This document shows positions 53,729-62,580 of a DNA stretch of 64,000 bases, piece by piece. Source of the stretch: Actinomyces johnsonii (GTDB lineage: Bacteria > Actinomycetota > Actinomycetes > Actinomycetales > Actinomycetaceae); NCBI RefSeq assembly GCF_006546835.1, contig NZ_VICB01000003.1:310001-374000 (forward strand), written 5' to 3'. The first letter of the stretch is position 1. Every line of letters begins with the position of its first letter. Made by a program: the position numbers and the translations under genes. Under the pieces are notes generated by a model. The model was not told where the DNA came from. It was given only the letters and a program-made list of their open reading frames with translations, and did no database searches.

Positions 53729-54835
53729 TCAGCGCCAGGTGCCGCGCCAGTACTGGATGGGCCAGGGGGCCTGATCCCAGGAGCGCACCCCCAGGTCCGC
53801 CGCCCAGCGCAGCGGCAGGTAGGGATCGCGCAGGGCGGCCCGGCCCACGGCGACGGCGTCGACCTGACCGGACACCAGCGCCTGCTCGGCCTGCGCCGCC
53901 TCCTCGATGAGACCCACGCCCACCACCGGGACGCCGGTGCCGGCAACGGCCCGCCTGACCTGCTGGGCCAGCGGCAGCTGGTAGCCGGGCCCCACCGGGA
54001 CCGGAGCAGGTGTGTTGCCGCCGCTGGAGATGTGCAGAACATCGACGCCGGCCTCCACCAGCTCGCGGCTGAAGACCGCGGTCTCCTCACCGGTCACCCC
54101 GCCGTCTTCCCAGTCCGAGGCCGACAGGCGGATGTCGAGGACCGTGTCCGGAGCGATGGACTCGCGCACCGCCCGCACCACCTGCAGCGCGAAGCGCTGA
54201 CGGTTCTCGGCGCTGCCGCCGTAGGAGTCGGTGCGCTGGTTGGACAGGGGCGAACGGAACTCGTGGATGAGGTAGCCGTGGGCGCCGTGGATCTCAATGA
54301 CGTCATACCCGGCCTCGACGGCGCGGCGGGCTGCCGCCGCGAAGGCCTCCACCAGCCGGCCGATCCCGGCCTCGTCCAGCTCGGTGGGCGTCGCGTGCCC
54401 GGGGTAGGGGATCGCGCTGGGGGCCAGCAGCTCCCAGCCTTCCAGGGTTCCGGTGCGGGCACCGGCGACGTTGGGCCGCCACGGGGCGGTCCCCGACTTG
54501 CGGCCGCCGTGCCCGATCTGGATGCCGGCCACCGCCCCGCCGGCATGGATTGCCTCGACCAGGCGGCGCTGGCCGGCGATCTGCTCATCGGACCACAGGC
54601 CCAGGTCGTAGGGGGACAGGCGTCCCTCGGGCGTGACCGCTGTGGCCTCCACGATGATCGTGCCGAAGCCGCCCACCGCGCGGCTCGCGTAGTGGGTCAC
54701 GTGCCAGTCGGTGACGGCGCCGTCCTGCGCCTCGACCGAGTACATGCACATGGGCGGCAGCCAGAGGCGGTTGCGGGCGGTGATCCCGCCGAAGGTCATC
54801 GGCTCAAGAATGCGCGGTGTGCTCGAGGTGCTCAT
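53729..54835 (-). CDS. Old yellow enzyme-type NADH:flavin oxidoreductase (YqjM-like)
   Basis: The 368-residue TIM-barrel flavoprotein shows LEPMTFGGITARNRLWLPPM, CMYSVEAQDG (the YqjM-type regulatory cysteine), GIQIGHGGRKSGTAPWRPN, GYDVIEIHGAHGYLIHEFRS (His pair for substrate), PLSNQRTDSYGGSAENRQRF and GVGLIEEAAQAEQALVSGQV. These identify class II OYEs that reduce activated alkenes using NAD(P)H and FMN. It is convergent with ychJ and divergent from the patatin gene. Confidence 0.94.
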   Translation of the reverse strand: MSTSSTPRILEPMTFGGITARNRLWLPPMCMYSVEAQDGAVTDWHVTHYASRAVGGFGTIIVEATAVTPEGRLSPYDLGLWSDEQIAGQRRLVEAIHAGGAVAGIQIGHGGRKSGTAPWRPNVAGARTGTLEGWELLAPSAIPYPGHATPTELDEAGIGRLVEAFAAAARRAVEAGYDVIEIHGAHGYLIHEFRSPLSNQRTDSYGGSAENRQRFALQVVRAVRESIAPDTVLDIRLSASDWEDGGVTGEETAVFSRELVEAGVDVLHISSGGNTPAPVPVGPGYQLPLAQQVRRAVAGTGVPVVGVGLIEEAAQAEQALVSGQVDAVAVGRAALRDPYLPLRWAADLGVRSWDQAPWPIQYWRGTWR

Positions 54836-54922
54836 GACCTCACGCTACTCTCCCGACCGCCGGCAGACATGGGGTGGGAATCACCCGTGCGATCACACCA
54901 TGGAACCCATAGGCTCCCAGGC

Positions 54923-55882
54923 GTGAGCCCACGCCCCGTCCCCGACCCTGTACAACGGCCTGTCCCCGTCACCGACCCCAGCCACCGGCCCGCCCCCATC
55001 ACCCACGGTCCTGACGACGTCGCCCTCGTTTTCGAAAGCGGCGGCATGCGCGGGGCCTACACGGCCGGCCTCGTGCGCGTCATGCTGGAGGCGGGTCTCT
55101 CCTTCCCCTGGGTCGGTGGCATCTCGGCGGGCTGCACGAACACCTGCAACTTTGTCTCCCGGGACACCTGGCGCACCCGCGAGGCCTACCTGGGCCTGAC
55201 CACTGACCCCAAGGCCGGCGGCTGGGGAAGCTTCGTGGCCGGCAAGGGCTATTTCAACTCCGAGCACATCTACCTGCACACCTCCGCGCCGGACGAGTCC
55301 ATCCCCTTCGACTGGGATACCTTTGCCGCCTCGCCCACCACGGTGCGACTGGGCGCCTTCCGCTGCGATACCGGCGAGGAGGTCTACTGGGGTCTGGAGG
55401 ACATGCCCACCATGGGCGACCTGCTGGTGCGGGCCCGGGCGTCGTCGTCGATGCCGGTGCTCATGCCCATGGTCGAGGTCGACGGCGCCCCCTACGTGGA
55501 TGGCGCCGTCGGGCCCACCGGCGGATTCGCCATCGACGCCGCCCGTGCCGACGGATACGACAAGCTCCTCGTGGTCATGACCCGTCCCGAGGGCTACCGC
55601 AAACCGCCTATGCGGCGCCACGAGATCGAGGTCCTCCAGCGCCTCTACTCTCGCTACCCGGCCCTCGTCCAGGCCGTCATCGACCGGCCCGAGAACTACA
55701 ACCGCACTGTCGAGGAGCTTGAGGACCTGCGCGGCCAGGGACGCGCCTATCTTTTCCGGCCCGAGCGCATGCCCGTTGCCAACGGCGAGCTGCGTTACGA
55801 CCGCATCGTCACCGCCTTCGAGGCCGGCCTGGCCCAGGCCCGACGCGAGCTGCCCGCCATCGAGGCCTTCCTCGCCAGCTGA
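54923..55882 (+). CDS. Patatin-like phospholipase family protein
   Basis: The 319-residue protein has the patatin elements: the oxyanion loop FESGGMRGAYTAGLVRVMLE, the nucleophile elbow VGGISAGCTNTCNFVSRDTW (G-x-S-x-G) and the catalytic Asp in PYVDGAVGPTGGFAIDAARA. It resembles the YjjU group. No signal peptide; likely cytoplasmic lipase/acyl hydrolase. A GTG is the probable start; the frame is open far upstream into the OYE gene but that part is noncoding shadow. The NUDIX gene is convergent with it, the stops almost touching. Confidence 0.9.
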   Translation: MSPRPVPDPVQRPVPVTDPSHRPAPITHGPDDVALVFESGGMRGAYTAGLVRVMLEAGLSFPWVGGISAGCTNTCNFVSRDTWRTREAYLGLTTDPKAGGWGSFVAGKGYFNSEHIYLHTSAPDESIPFDWDTFAASPTTVRLGAFRCDTGEEVYWGLEDMPTMGDLLVRARASSSMPVLMPMVEVDGAPYVDGAVGPTGGFAIDAARADGYDKLLVVMTRPEGYRKPPMRRHEIEVLQRLYSRYPALVQAVIDRPENYNRTVEELEDLRGQGRAYLFRPERMPVANGELRYDRIVTAFEAGLAQARRELPAIEAFLAS

Positions 55883-55884
55883 GC

Positions 55885-56463
55885 TCAGTGCGGCAGGGCG
55901 ACGCCGTAGCGGGCGATATCCTGGCCGATCTCGAAGCCGAAGGTGGTGATCGGGGGTACTGGCAGGCCGCCGGCGAGGGCGGCGGCCAGGAGGGTCAGGA
56001 CGTGGCGCTCGTGGGGTGGGACCGCCTCGGGCAGGTCGTTCAGCGAGAACCAGCGCAAGCCCGCGTTCTTGGCCGGCTCGCGCACGGTCGGCGTGCCTTC
56101 CCAGGTGCGCAGCGTGAAGAACAAGTCGATGCGCTGTTCCAGGGCGTCACCGCCGAGGTCATTGGTGCGGTGCATCGCCGTCAGCGGGTTCAGGTCGGTC
56201 GTCGCCGCGCGGACGCCCAGTTCTTCGCGGGTCTCGCGCAGGGCCGTCTCGACGACACTCTCGGCGGCCTCGACGTGGCCCGAGGCTCCGCAGGCCCAGT
56301 GACCGTCCATATACCCGGTGCTCTGCCGCAGCTGGAGGAGCACCTGCGTCTCAGCGCTCTCCGATCTGCTCGTCGCCCCGGCCCGGTCGGCGGCGGAGTC
56401 GGGAGCGGGGCGCAGGAGGTAGACGTAGGCGGCGGGGACGAGGGTGAAGGAGTGGACGGCCAT
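55885..56463 (-). CDS. NUDIX hydrolase
   Basis: A 192-residue protein with a complete Nudix box, GHVEAAESVVETALRETREE followed by LGV (G-x5-E-x7-R-E-U-x-E-E-x-G-U). The sequence before it (AYVYLLRPAPDS and VLLQLRQSTGYMDGHWACGA) and the RIDLFFTLRTWEGTP segment resemble housekeeping NUDIX enzymes acting on nucleotides. The ATG giving MAVHSFTLVP is the best-placed start. Confidence 0.9.
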   Translation of the reverse strand: MAVHSFTLVPAAYVYLLRPAPDSAADRAGATSRSESAETQVLLQLRQSTGYMDGHWACGASGHVEAAESVVETALRETREELGVRAATTDLNPLTAMHRTNDLGGDALEQRIDLFFTLRTWEGTPTVREPAKNAGLRWFSLNDLPEAVPPHERHVLTLLAAALAGGLPVPPITTFGFEIGQDIARYGVALPH

Positions 56464-56830
56464 GGCGGCCACCGTAGACCAGGCGCGGGCAGGGGTGCGG
56501 CCCCGGGAAGAAGTAGCCGGGATACCGAGTGTCAAGTTTCATGAAACCATCAGGAACTTAGGCAATGCTCCCACACAGTCAGTCATCAATGGCCGTCCGT
56601 GGAAACTTCCGCAGCGCACCCGTCGCTGGATCGCTGCGATTCGCCTTCCGCGGTAACGCTGCCGGCTCGACGTCGGACAACTAGGCTTCTACCTGGGGCG
56701 GCGGGAGACCGCAGGCCCAGCCCTGGAGCTGCACCACCGCCGATCGTCAGCCGTCGACGCGATCAATGATGACCGATGCCGACCTGAGCATGATCGAGGC
56801 CCCTTGAAGACGCCGCCTGAGGAGGACCAG
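56464..56830. other. Gene-free region before the alpha/beta-hydrolase gene
   Basis: About 365 bases between the NUDIX start and the hydrolase start. No supportable gene. It must hold divergent promoters; I cannot point to reliable hexamers. Confidence 0.4.
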
Positions 56831-57853
56831 ATGCAGACCAGCCTTACTCGGCTCACGGCCGACGACGGAACGCGTCTGGTTGTGCACATCTGGCTCCCTG
56901 AGTGGCTCATCGACGGTTCCCTGCTGGTGGCCGATGCCTCCGACGCCGCCGGGTTCGGCACCATGGTGACGCCGCACCCGAAGGTGGCCGGTGCCGCCCG
57001 CCCCCGGGGCATCATCGTCATCTCCCACGGGATGGCCGAGCACGCCTCGCGCTACGCCCGCTTCGCCGCCTCGGCGGTGGAGGAGGGCTACGCGGTCCTG
57101 GCCGGGGACCACCGCGGGCACGGGGCCACCGCCGCCCCAGGCGGCTTCGGGTTCGTTGCCGAGCAGGACGGCTGGGACACGGTCGTGGCCGACATGAGCA
57201 CCGTCATGGACGCGGCCCGGCGGGCTTGGCCTGATGTTCCGGTCTTCCTCATGGGCCACTCCTGGGGCTCCTTCCTGGCCCGCGACCTGGCGGCGCGCCG
57301 CGGTGGCGATCTGGCCGGCCTCATCCTGCTGGGGACCGGTTCGGGCGTCGGAGCGCTGACAAGACCCGCGACGGCGATCTGCGCCGGGGAATCCAGGTTG
57401 CGCGGCCCGCGCCACCCCTCCCGGCTGCTCAACGCCCTCGCTTTCGGCCCCTACCAGCGCCACTTCGCCCCCAACCGCACCGAGGCCGACTGGATCAGCC
57501 GGGACGCCAAGGAGGTCGACCGCTACGTCGCCGATCCCTGGTGCGGATTCGTATGCACCTCCAGCTTTTTCCGCGATCTGGTTGCCGGGCAGGGTGTCGT
57601 CAACACGGCCTCCCACGCCGCGGCAGTGCCCGCGGAGCTGCCCATGCTGCTGGCCTCCGGGGACCGGGATCCGGTCGGCGCCATGGGACGGGGCGTCCAG
57701 CGGGCCGCCACCCTCTACCGCCGCGCAGGCGTACGGGAGGTCTCCGTCCTCCTCTACCCGGGCGGGCGCCACGAGCTCCTCAACGAGACGAACCGGGACC
57801 AGGTCACCGGTGACATCCTCACTTGGATCGACGGACACGTGCAAGAACTGTGA
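56831..57853 (+). CDS. Alpha/beta hydrolase, monoacylglycerol-lipase/lysophospholipase type
   Basis: The ~340-residue protein begins MQTSLTRLTADDGTRLVVHI, with TGAGGAGGA upstream as ribosome-binding site. Core motifs are IIVISHGMAEHASRYARFAA (the HGMAEHxxRY block of the MGL group), YAVLAGDHRGHGATA, the nucleophile elbow VFLMGHSWGSFLARDLAARR (G-H-S-W-G), an Asp in LASGDRDPVGAM and a C-terminal His in YPGGRHELLNETNRD. It probably hydrolyses lysophospholipids or monoacylglycerols. BioY follows about 130 bases on. Confidence 0.9.
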   Translation: MQTSLTRLTADDGTRLVVHIWLPEWLIDGSLLVADASDAAGFGTMVTPHPKVAGAARPRGIIVISHGMAEHASRYARFAASAVEEGYAVLAGDHRGHGATAAPGGFGFVAEQDGWDTVVADMSTVMDAARRAWPDVPVFLMGHSWGSFLARDLAARRGGDLAGLILLGTGSGVGALTRPATAICAGESRLRGPRHPSRLLNALAFGPYQRHFAPNRTEADWISRDAKEVDRYVADPWCGFVCTSSFFRDLVAGQGVVNTASHAAAVPAELPMLLASGDRDPVGAMGRGVQRAATLYRRAGVREVSVLLYPGGRHELLNETNRDQVTGDILTWIDGHVQEL

Positions 57854-57984
57854 AAACCACCGATTGACTGCTGCCTCGGACCCGCCGAGCCCCTCGTTCA
57901 TTGTAGGTATCCCACAAATGGTGGCGTGGTGCTTCAGTGAGATTCGGTCGTTCGCGGTGCTGCCGGTGCCCGTAGGGTTGAGGC

Positions 57985-58593
57985 ATGGTCACGAATCACT
58001 CCACCCCGACCGCCGGTTCCGCGGCCCACTCGGCGTCCGTCGATAGCGCCGCCAACCCCGCTCTCGCCCGTCTCCGGGAGGTGGGCCTGGTCCTGGCCGG
58101 CACCGCCGCCCTGACCCTCATCGGCCAGATCTCTATCCCTCTGCCCTTCACCCCCGTGCCGATCACTCTGGGCACCTTCGCCGCCCTAGGCGTCGGGGCC
58201 GTTCTCGGCTCGCGCCGCGGCGCCCTTTCCGCGCTGCTGTTCGGAGCCCTGGCCGCCGTCGGCGCCCCGGTCCTGGCCGGCTGGAGCAGCGGCGTCGTGG
58301 CCACCTTCGGCTACGTCATCGGCTACATCCTCATCGCCGCCATCGCCGGACGCGCCGCCACCGTGTGGTCAGGCCCCTCCGGCTCGGGAGTCCGCCGGAT
58401 CGCCACCACCGTCGGACTCATGCTGCTCGCCTCCGCATCGGTGTACGTGCCCGGCGTCGTCTGGCTGAAGATCGCCACCGGCGCCAGCTGGGGCGCCGCC
58501 CTGAGCATGGGCCTGGTCCCCTTCATCGTGGGCGATGTCATCAAGTCGTTGGCCGCAACCGGACTGCTGCCCGCGCGCGGCCGGCTGCACTGA
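57985..58593 (+). CDS. bioY: Biotin transporter BioY (ECF S component)
   Basis: The 202-residue hydrophobic protein has six transmembrane helices and the BioY blocks ALTLIGQISIPLPFTPVPIT, LGTFAALGVGAVLGSRRGAL, APVLAGWSSGVVATFGYVIG and FIVGDVIKSLAATGLLP. BioY binds biotin as the substrate-specific unit of an energy-coupling-factor transporter; no bioM/bioN genes are adjacent, so it would work alone or with shared ECF modules. A GTG-type start is used. A perfect hairpin follows the gene. Confidence 0.93.
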   Translation: MVTNHSTPTAGSAAHSASVDSAANPALARLREVGLVLAGTAALTLIGQISIPLPFTPVPITLGTFAALGVGAVLGSRRGALSALLFGALAAVGAPVLAGWSSGVVATFGYVIGYILIAAIAGRAATVWSGPSGSGVRRIATTVGLMLLASASVYVPGVVWLKIATGASWGAALSMGLVPFIVGDVIKSLAATGLLPARGRLH

Positions 58594-58642
58594 CGTCCCC
58601 GTACCGGTCTCCACCCGGCAGCCGCTGTCACGGTCTGCCGCT

Positions 58643-58680
58643 CGTGTGCCCCGCCGAGTCGCCGATCGGCGGGGCACACG
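58643..58680 (+). terminator. Perfect 15-bp terminator hairpin after bioY
   Basis: CGTGTGCCCCGCCGA and TCGGCGGGGCACACG pair exactly around an 8-base loop, 50 bases after the bioY stop. Confidence 0.8.
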
Positions 58681-58729
58681 GGTCCAAAGGCTCGGATCGG
58701 GGCAGGTTAGCCCGGGTTAGAGTGCCCGT

Positions 58730-59833
58730 ATGAGTCAGCCCGAAAGGCGGGCCGCACCCGTACTGTCCGTCATGGACATGGTCCCCGTCAGCGCCGGTCG
58801 CAGCCGCACCGACGCCCTCAACGACATGATCGCCCTCGCTCGGGCCGCCGATGCCGCCGGCTACGAGCGCTACTGGCTTGCCGAGCACCACGGCTCGGAC
58901 ACCTACCTGTCCTCGGCGACCATCGTCCTCATGACTCAGGTCCTGGCCTCCACCAACCGCCTGGGCGTCGCCTCCGGCGGCATCATGCTGCCCAACCACG
59001 CCCCGTTCGTCGTCGCCGAGCAGATCGGCACCCTGGCCACCCTCTACCCCGGCAGGGTCGATCTGGGGCTGGGACGCGCCCCGGGAACGGACCGGCTCAC
59101 GGCCGCCGCACTGCGCCGAGGGGCCTCCGATCCGGGCCGTTTCGCCGAGGAGATCCTGGAGATCCTCGGCTACCTCGACGACGGGCTGGCACAGGAGCCC
59201 CATGTGCCCGGCTCCCTTCTCCTGGGTGCTCCCGGAGCTCCCGATGACGCGGTCCAGGGCGTCACTGCCGACGGCCCTCGGGTGAGAGCCATTCCGGGCG
59301 AGGGCACCCGGCCTGACATCTGGGTGCTGGGCTCCTCGGTCAACGGGGCGCGCGTCGCCGGCAGTCTCGGACTGCCCTTCGCCGTCGCCTCCCACTTCGC
59401 CCCGGTTCAGGCCGAGGCGGCGATCGCCACCTACCGCTCCGTCTTCAAGACCCCGGGCGACGCGCGCCCGCAGGCCGGCCCCCGGGTGGCGGCCGCCGTC
59501 AATGTCATGGTGGCCCCCAGTGACGACGAGGCCCGCTTCCTGTTCAGCACCGCCATGGCCGCCGCCGCCCGCATCGTCGGCAACCGCCCCGGCCCCCTCG
59601 ACCCGCCCACCACCGACCCGCAGGCTTGGCGCGCCCACGCACCGGGCGAGGAGGCCGCCGTCGAGTCCGCCATGTCCCTGTCCTTCGTCGGAACGGCCGA
59701 CGACGTCGCCGCCCGCCTGCGCGAGCAGGCTGACCGCTGGGACCTCGACGAGATCCTCGTAGTCACGCACGCCCACGATCCGGCTGCGCGGTGCCGTTCC
59801 TACGAGCTGCTCGCCGAGGCCTGGCGCGCCTGA
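58730..59833 (+). CDS. LLM-class flavin-dependent oxidoreductase (MsnO8-like)
   Basis: A 367-residue luciferase-like monooxygenase of the MsnO8 group: APVLSVMDMVPVSAGRSRTD, ERYWLAEHHGSDTYLSSATI (the EHH block), RLGVASGGIMLPNHAPFVVA, EQIGTLATLYPGRVDLGLGR and APGTDRLTAAALRRG, with PDIWVLGSSVNGARVAGSLG and SFVGTADDVAARLREQAD near the C-terminus. The substrate is unknown. A strong terminator separates it from bioY. Confidence 0.92.
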   Translation: MSQPERRAAPVLSVMDMVPVSAGRSRTDALNDMIALARAADAAGYERYWLAEHHGSDTYLSSATIVLMTQVLASTNRLGVASGGIMLPNHAPFVVAEQIGTLATLYPGRVDLGLGRAPGTDRLTAAALRRGASDPGRFAEEILEILGYLDDGLAQEPHVPGSLLLGAPGAPDDAVQGVTADGPRVRAIPGEGTRPDIWVLGSSVNGARVAGSLGLPFAVASHFAPVQAEAAIATYRSVFKTPGDARPQAGPRVAAAVNVMVAPSDDEARFLFSTAMAAAARIVGNRPGPLDPPTTDPQAWRAHAPGEEAAVESAMSLSFVGTADDVAARLREQADRWDLDEILVVTHAHDPAARCRSYELLAEAWRA

Positions 59834-60008
59834 GCGGGCCCGGGCGGGCCTCTTCTCCCGCGTTCTCCGGTGTGTGACCTACGTGTCGATTCTGTTTCCT
59901 TGCTGGACGTAAGATGACCGCTCATGGGCGGCGCCTGATCGCGCTCGCACCCTTGAATCCCAATATCCCTGTGACATCGCAGTCAGTTCCATGCCCCATG
60001 GAGGTCGC

Positions 60009-61634
60009 ATGAACAACGCCCTGACAGTGTCGCGCCGTGGCTTCGGGCTCGGCGTGGCAACCATCGGCCTGCTCCTGGCTTCAGGCTGCTCGCGCGGATC
60101 GAGCTCCGGTGGAGACGGTCTGGGCAGCGGCAGCGGCAAGCTGACCCTGGCCTACAACTCCGACGGCCCCCACAAGACCTGGGTCGAGGCCGTGTGCCAC
60201 TCGGTGTCTAACGTCCTGGGCATCACCATGGAGCCCCTCCCGGTGGCCCAGTTCTCCGAGATGCGTTCCGCCATCACTAAGCACACCCTCCTGGGTGCTT
60301 TCCGCAACGGCTGGTCGGCCGATTACCCCTCGCTCGAGAACTTCCTCAGCGCCACCTTCCAGACCGGTGCCGGCGCGAACGACTCCCAGTACTCCTCGAA
60401 GACGTTCGACGATTTCCTGGCCCAGGCGGCTGCAGCCACCGATCCCGAGACCGCTTACGGCTACTTCCGTCAGGCTCAGACCCAGCTTTTCGCCGACCTG
60501 CCCGGCATCCCGCTGTGGTACCAGAACGGGTTCGGCGGCTACTCCCGCAACGCTTCCAACGTCGACTTCAACTGGACCGGTGTCCCGTTCTACGAGGAGG
60601 CCCGCTCCAGCGCCAATGGCGGCGTCGTCCTATCCAACCTCTCCGAGCCTCAGAACTCCTTGCTGCCCACCAACACCAATGAGTCCAACGGCGGGCGGAT
60701 CCTCGACCTGGTGTTCGCTGGTCTGGTCCGCTACGACAAGGACGGCAACGTCATCAACGAGGTGGCCTCCTCTATCGAGACCGAGGATAACCAGCACTAC
60801 ACGATCACCCTCAAGCAGGGGTGGACCTTCTCCGACGGCAGCCCGGTGACCGCTGACTCCTTCATCAAGGCCTGGAAGTTCGGAGCCCTGCTGTCCAACG
60901 CCCAGCTCGGCTCTTCCTTCTTCGAGCGGATCAAGGGCTTCTCCTACGATGAGGACTCTGAGCTGACGGGGCTGACCAAGGTGGATGACTACACCTTCAC
61001 CGTGGAGCTGAACGCCCCGGCGTCGGACTTCAAGATCAGCCTGGGCCACTACGCCTACTACCCGATGCCCGAGTCGGCCTTCGCCGACACCAAGGCCTAC
61101 GGCGCCAAGCCCGTGGGCAACGGCCCCTACCGGCTCATCTCTTGGGACCACGACAGCCGGATCGTCCTGGAGCCCAACCCCGCCTATGCCGGCGGGCGCA
61201 CCGTGGCGAACAAGGGCATCACCTTCAAGCTGTACACGAGCTACGACTCGGTCTACAACGACCTGCTGGCAGGCGCCCTCGACATCGCCGACTCCATCCC
61301 CGACGCCTTCCTGCCGACTTTCCGCGAACAGCTCCAGGGACGCGCCATCAACAAGCCCGCCGCCTACTTCCAGGGACTCGCCATCGACGTCACCCATGAG
61401 CACTGGAAGATGGACGAGGAGGGGCGCGCCCGACGCGCCGCCATCTGCCGGGCCATCGACCGCAAGCTCATCTGCGAGAAGCTCTACTACGGCACCCGTA
61501 CACCGGCCAAGGACTTCACCGCCCCCACCGTCGAGGGATGGACCGCCGAGGTTCCGGGCAACGAGGTCCTCACCTACGACCCGGACGAGGCCAGGCGCCT
61601 GTGGGCGCAGGCCGAGGCCATCTCCAAGTTCTGA
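60009..61634 (+). CDS. Peptide ABC transporter substrate-binding lipoprotein, circularly permuted
   Basis: The 541-residue protein has a Tat-like lipoprotein signal (SRRGFGLGVATIGLLLASGC, lipid-modified Cys27) and a Gly/Ser linker to residue ~43. Residues ~44-205 (LTLAYNSDGPHKTWVEAVCH ... RNGWSADYPSLENF ... LPGIPLWYQNGFGGYSRNAS) match the C-terminal third of family-5 peptide-binding proteins. Residues ~206-541 (VVLSNLSEPQNSLLPTNTNE ... QGWTFSDGSPVTADSFIKAW ... GNGPYRLISWDHDSRIVLEP ... YDPDEARRLWAQAEAISKF) match the canonical N-terminal two thirds. In usual members ARRLWAQAEA... runs directly into LTLAYNSDG; here those are the two ends. All parts of one domain set are present once. ATG start with GGAGG close upstream. 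First gene of the importer operon. Confidence 0.88.
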   Translation: MNNALTVSRRGFGLGVATIGLLLASGCSRGSSSGGDGLGSGSGKLTLAYNSDGPHKTWVEAVCHSVSNVLGITMEPLPVAQFSEMRSAITKHTLLGAFRNGWSADYPSLENFLSATFQTGAGANDSQYSSKTFDDFLAQAAAATDPETAYGYFRQAQTQLFADLPGIPLWYQNGFGGYSRNASNVDFNWTGVPFYEEARSSANGGVVLSNLSEPQNSLLPTNTNESNGGRILDLVFAGLVRYDKDGNVINEVASSIETEDNQHYTITLKQGWTFSDGSPVTADSFIKAWKFGALLSNAQLGSSFFERIKGFSYDEDSELTGLTKVDDYTFTVELNAPASDFKISLGHYAYYPMPESAFADTKAYGAKPVGNGPYRLISWDHDSRIVLEPNPAYAGGRTVANKGITFKLYTSYDSVYNDLLAGALDIADSIPDAFLPTFREQLQGRAINKPAAYFQGLAIDVTHEHWKMDEEGRARRAAICRAIDRKLICEKLYYGTRTPAKDFTAPTVEGWTAEVPGNEVLTYDPDEARRLWAQAEAISKF

Positions 61635-61650
61635 TCGGGAGGAAGTGGAC

Positions 61651-62580
61651 ATGCTTCGTTACGTCGCACGCAGGCTGCTGCAGATGGTCCCGGTGTTCTT
61701 CGGGGCCACACTACTCATCTACGCCATGGTCTTCGCCCTGCCGGGCGACCCGGTCGCAGCGCTCGGAGGCCAGCGCTCCCTGAGCCCCGAGGTGATCGAC
61801 CAAATCAAGGCGAGCTACCACCTCGACAAGCCCTTCATCGTGCAGTACCTGCTCTACCTCAAGGGACTGCTCACCCTGGATTTGGGCCAGTCGCTGCGAG
61901 GAACCGAATCCGTCCTCGACGTGTTGGTACGGGCCTACCCGATCACTATCAAGCTCTCCCTCATGGCCCTGACCTTCGAGGCCGTCGCCGGCATCGGCTT
62001 CGGCCTCATCGCCGGGGTGAAGAAGGGCGGCTGGTTCGACGCCACCGTTCTGGTGCTCTCCCTGGTGGTCATCGCCGTGCCCACCTTCGTCATCGGCTTC
62101 GTCCTGCAGTTCATCATCGGGGTCCGCCTGGGATGGCTGCCCGTGACCGCCGGAGAAAGCCCCGGCTTCACCGAGCTCCTCATGCCGGCCATGGTGCTGG
62201 GAGCCGTCTCCTTCGCCTACGTGCTGCGCCTGACCCGCACCGAGGTCGCCGAGAACCTCACCGCCGACCACGTGCGCACCGCCCGGGCCAAGGGCCTGAG
62301 TGGGGCCCGCGTCATGATCGTCCACGTCCTGCGCAACTCCCTGGTCCCGGTCGTCACCTTCCTAGGCGCGGACCTGGGGGCCCTCATGGGAGGCGCCATC
62401 GTCACCGAGGGCATCTTCAACATCAAGGGCGTGGGAGGCACCCTCTACTCCGCCATCATCCGCGGCGACGGCCCCATGGTCGTGTCCTTCACGACCGTGC
62501 TCGTGCTCGTCTTCATCATCTCCAACCTCCTGGTGGACCTGCTCTACGCCGCCCTGGACCCGAGGATCCGCTATGCCTGA
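61651..62580 (+). CDS. Peptide ABC transporter permease (DppB/OppB type)
   Basis: A 309-residue inner-membrane subunit beginning MLRYVARRLLQMVPVFFGAT, with six transmembrane helices, the LPGDPVAALGGQRSLSPEVI periplasmic signature and the EAA loop ADHVRTARAKGLSGARVMIV for ATPase docking. GGGAGGAAG upstream gives a strong ribosome-binding site, 16 bases after the binding-protein stop. It overlaps the second permease gene by 8 bases. Confidence 0.95.
   Translation: MLRYVARRLLQMVPVFFGATLLIYAMVFALPGDPVAALGGQRSLSPEVIDQIKASYHLDKPFIVQYLLYLKGLLTLDLGQSLRGTESVLDVLVRAYPITIKLSLMALTFEAVAGIGFGLIAGVKKGGWFDATVLVLSLVVIAVPTFVIGFVLQFIIGVRLGWLPVTAGESPGFTELLMPAMVLGAVSFAYVLRLTRTEVAENLTADHVRTARAKGLSGARVMIVHVLRNSLVPVVTFLGADLGALMGGAIVTEGIFNIKGVGGTLYSAIIRGDGPMVVSFTTVLVLVFIISNLLVDLLYAALDPRIRYA

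Noticed and set aside
53531-54922. N-terminal extension of the patatin protein by more than 450 codons
   Set aside because: The extension is antisense to the old yellow enzyme gene and has shadow composition; the GTG just before SPRPVPDP is adequate.
57854-57984. Biotin-responsive operator before bioY
   Set aside because: No dyad resembling BirA, BioR or BioQ sites could be recognised in the 131-base gap.
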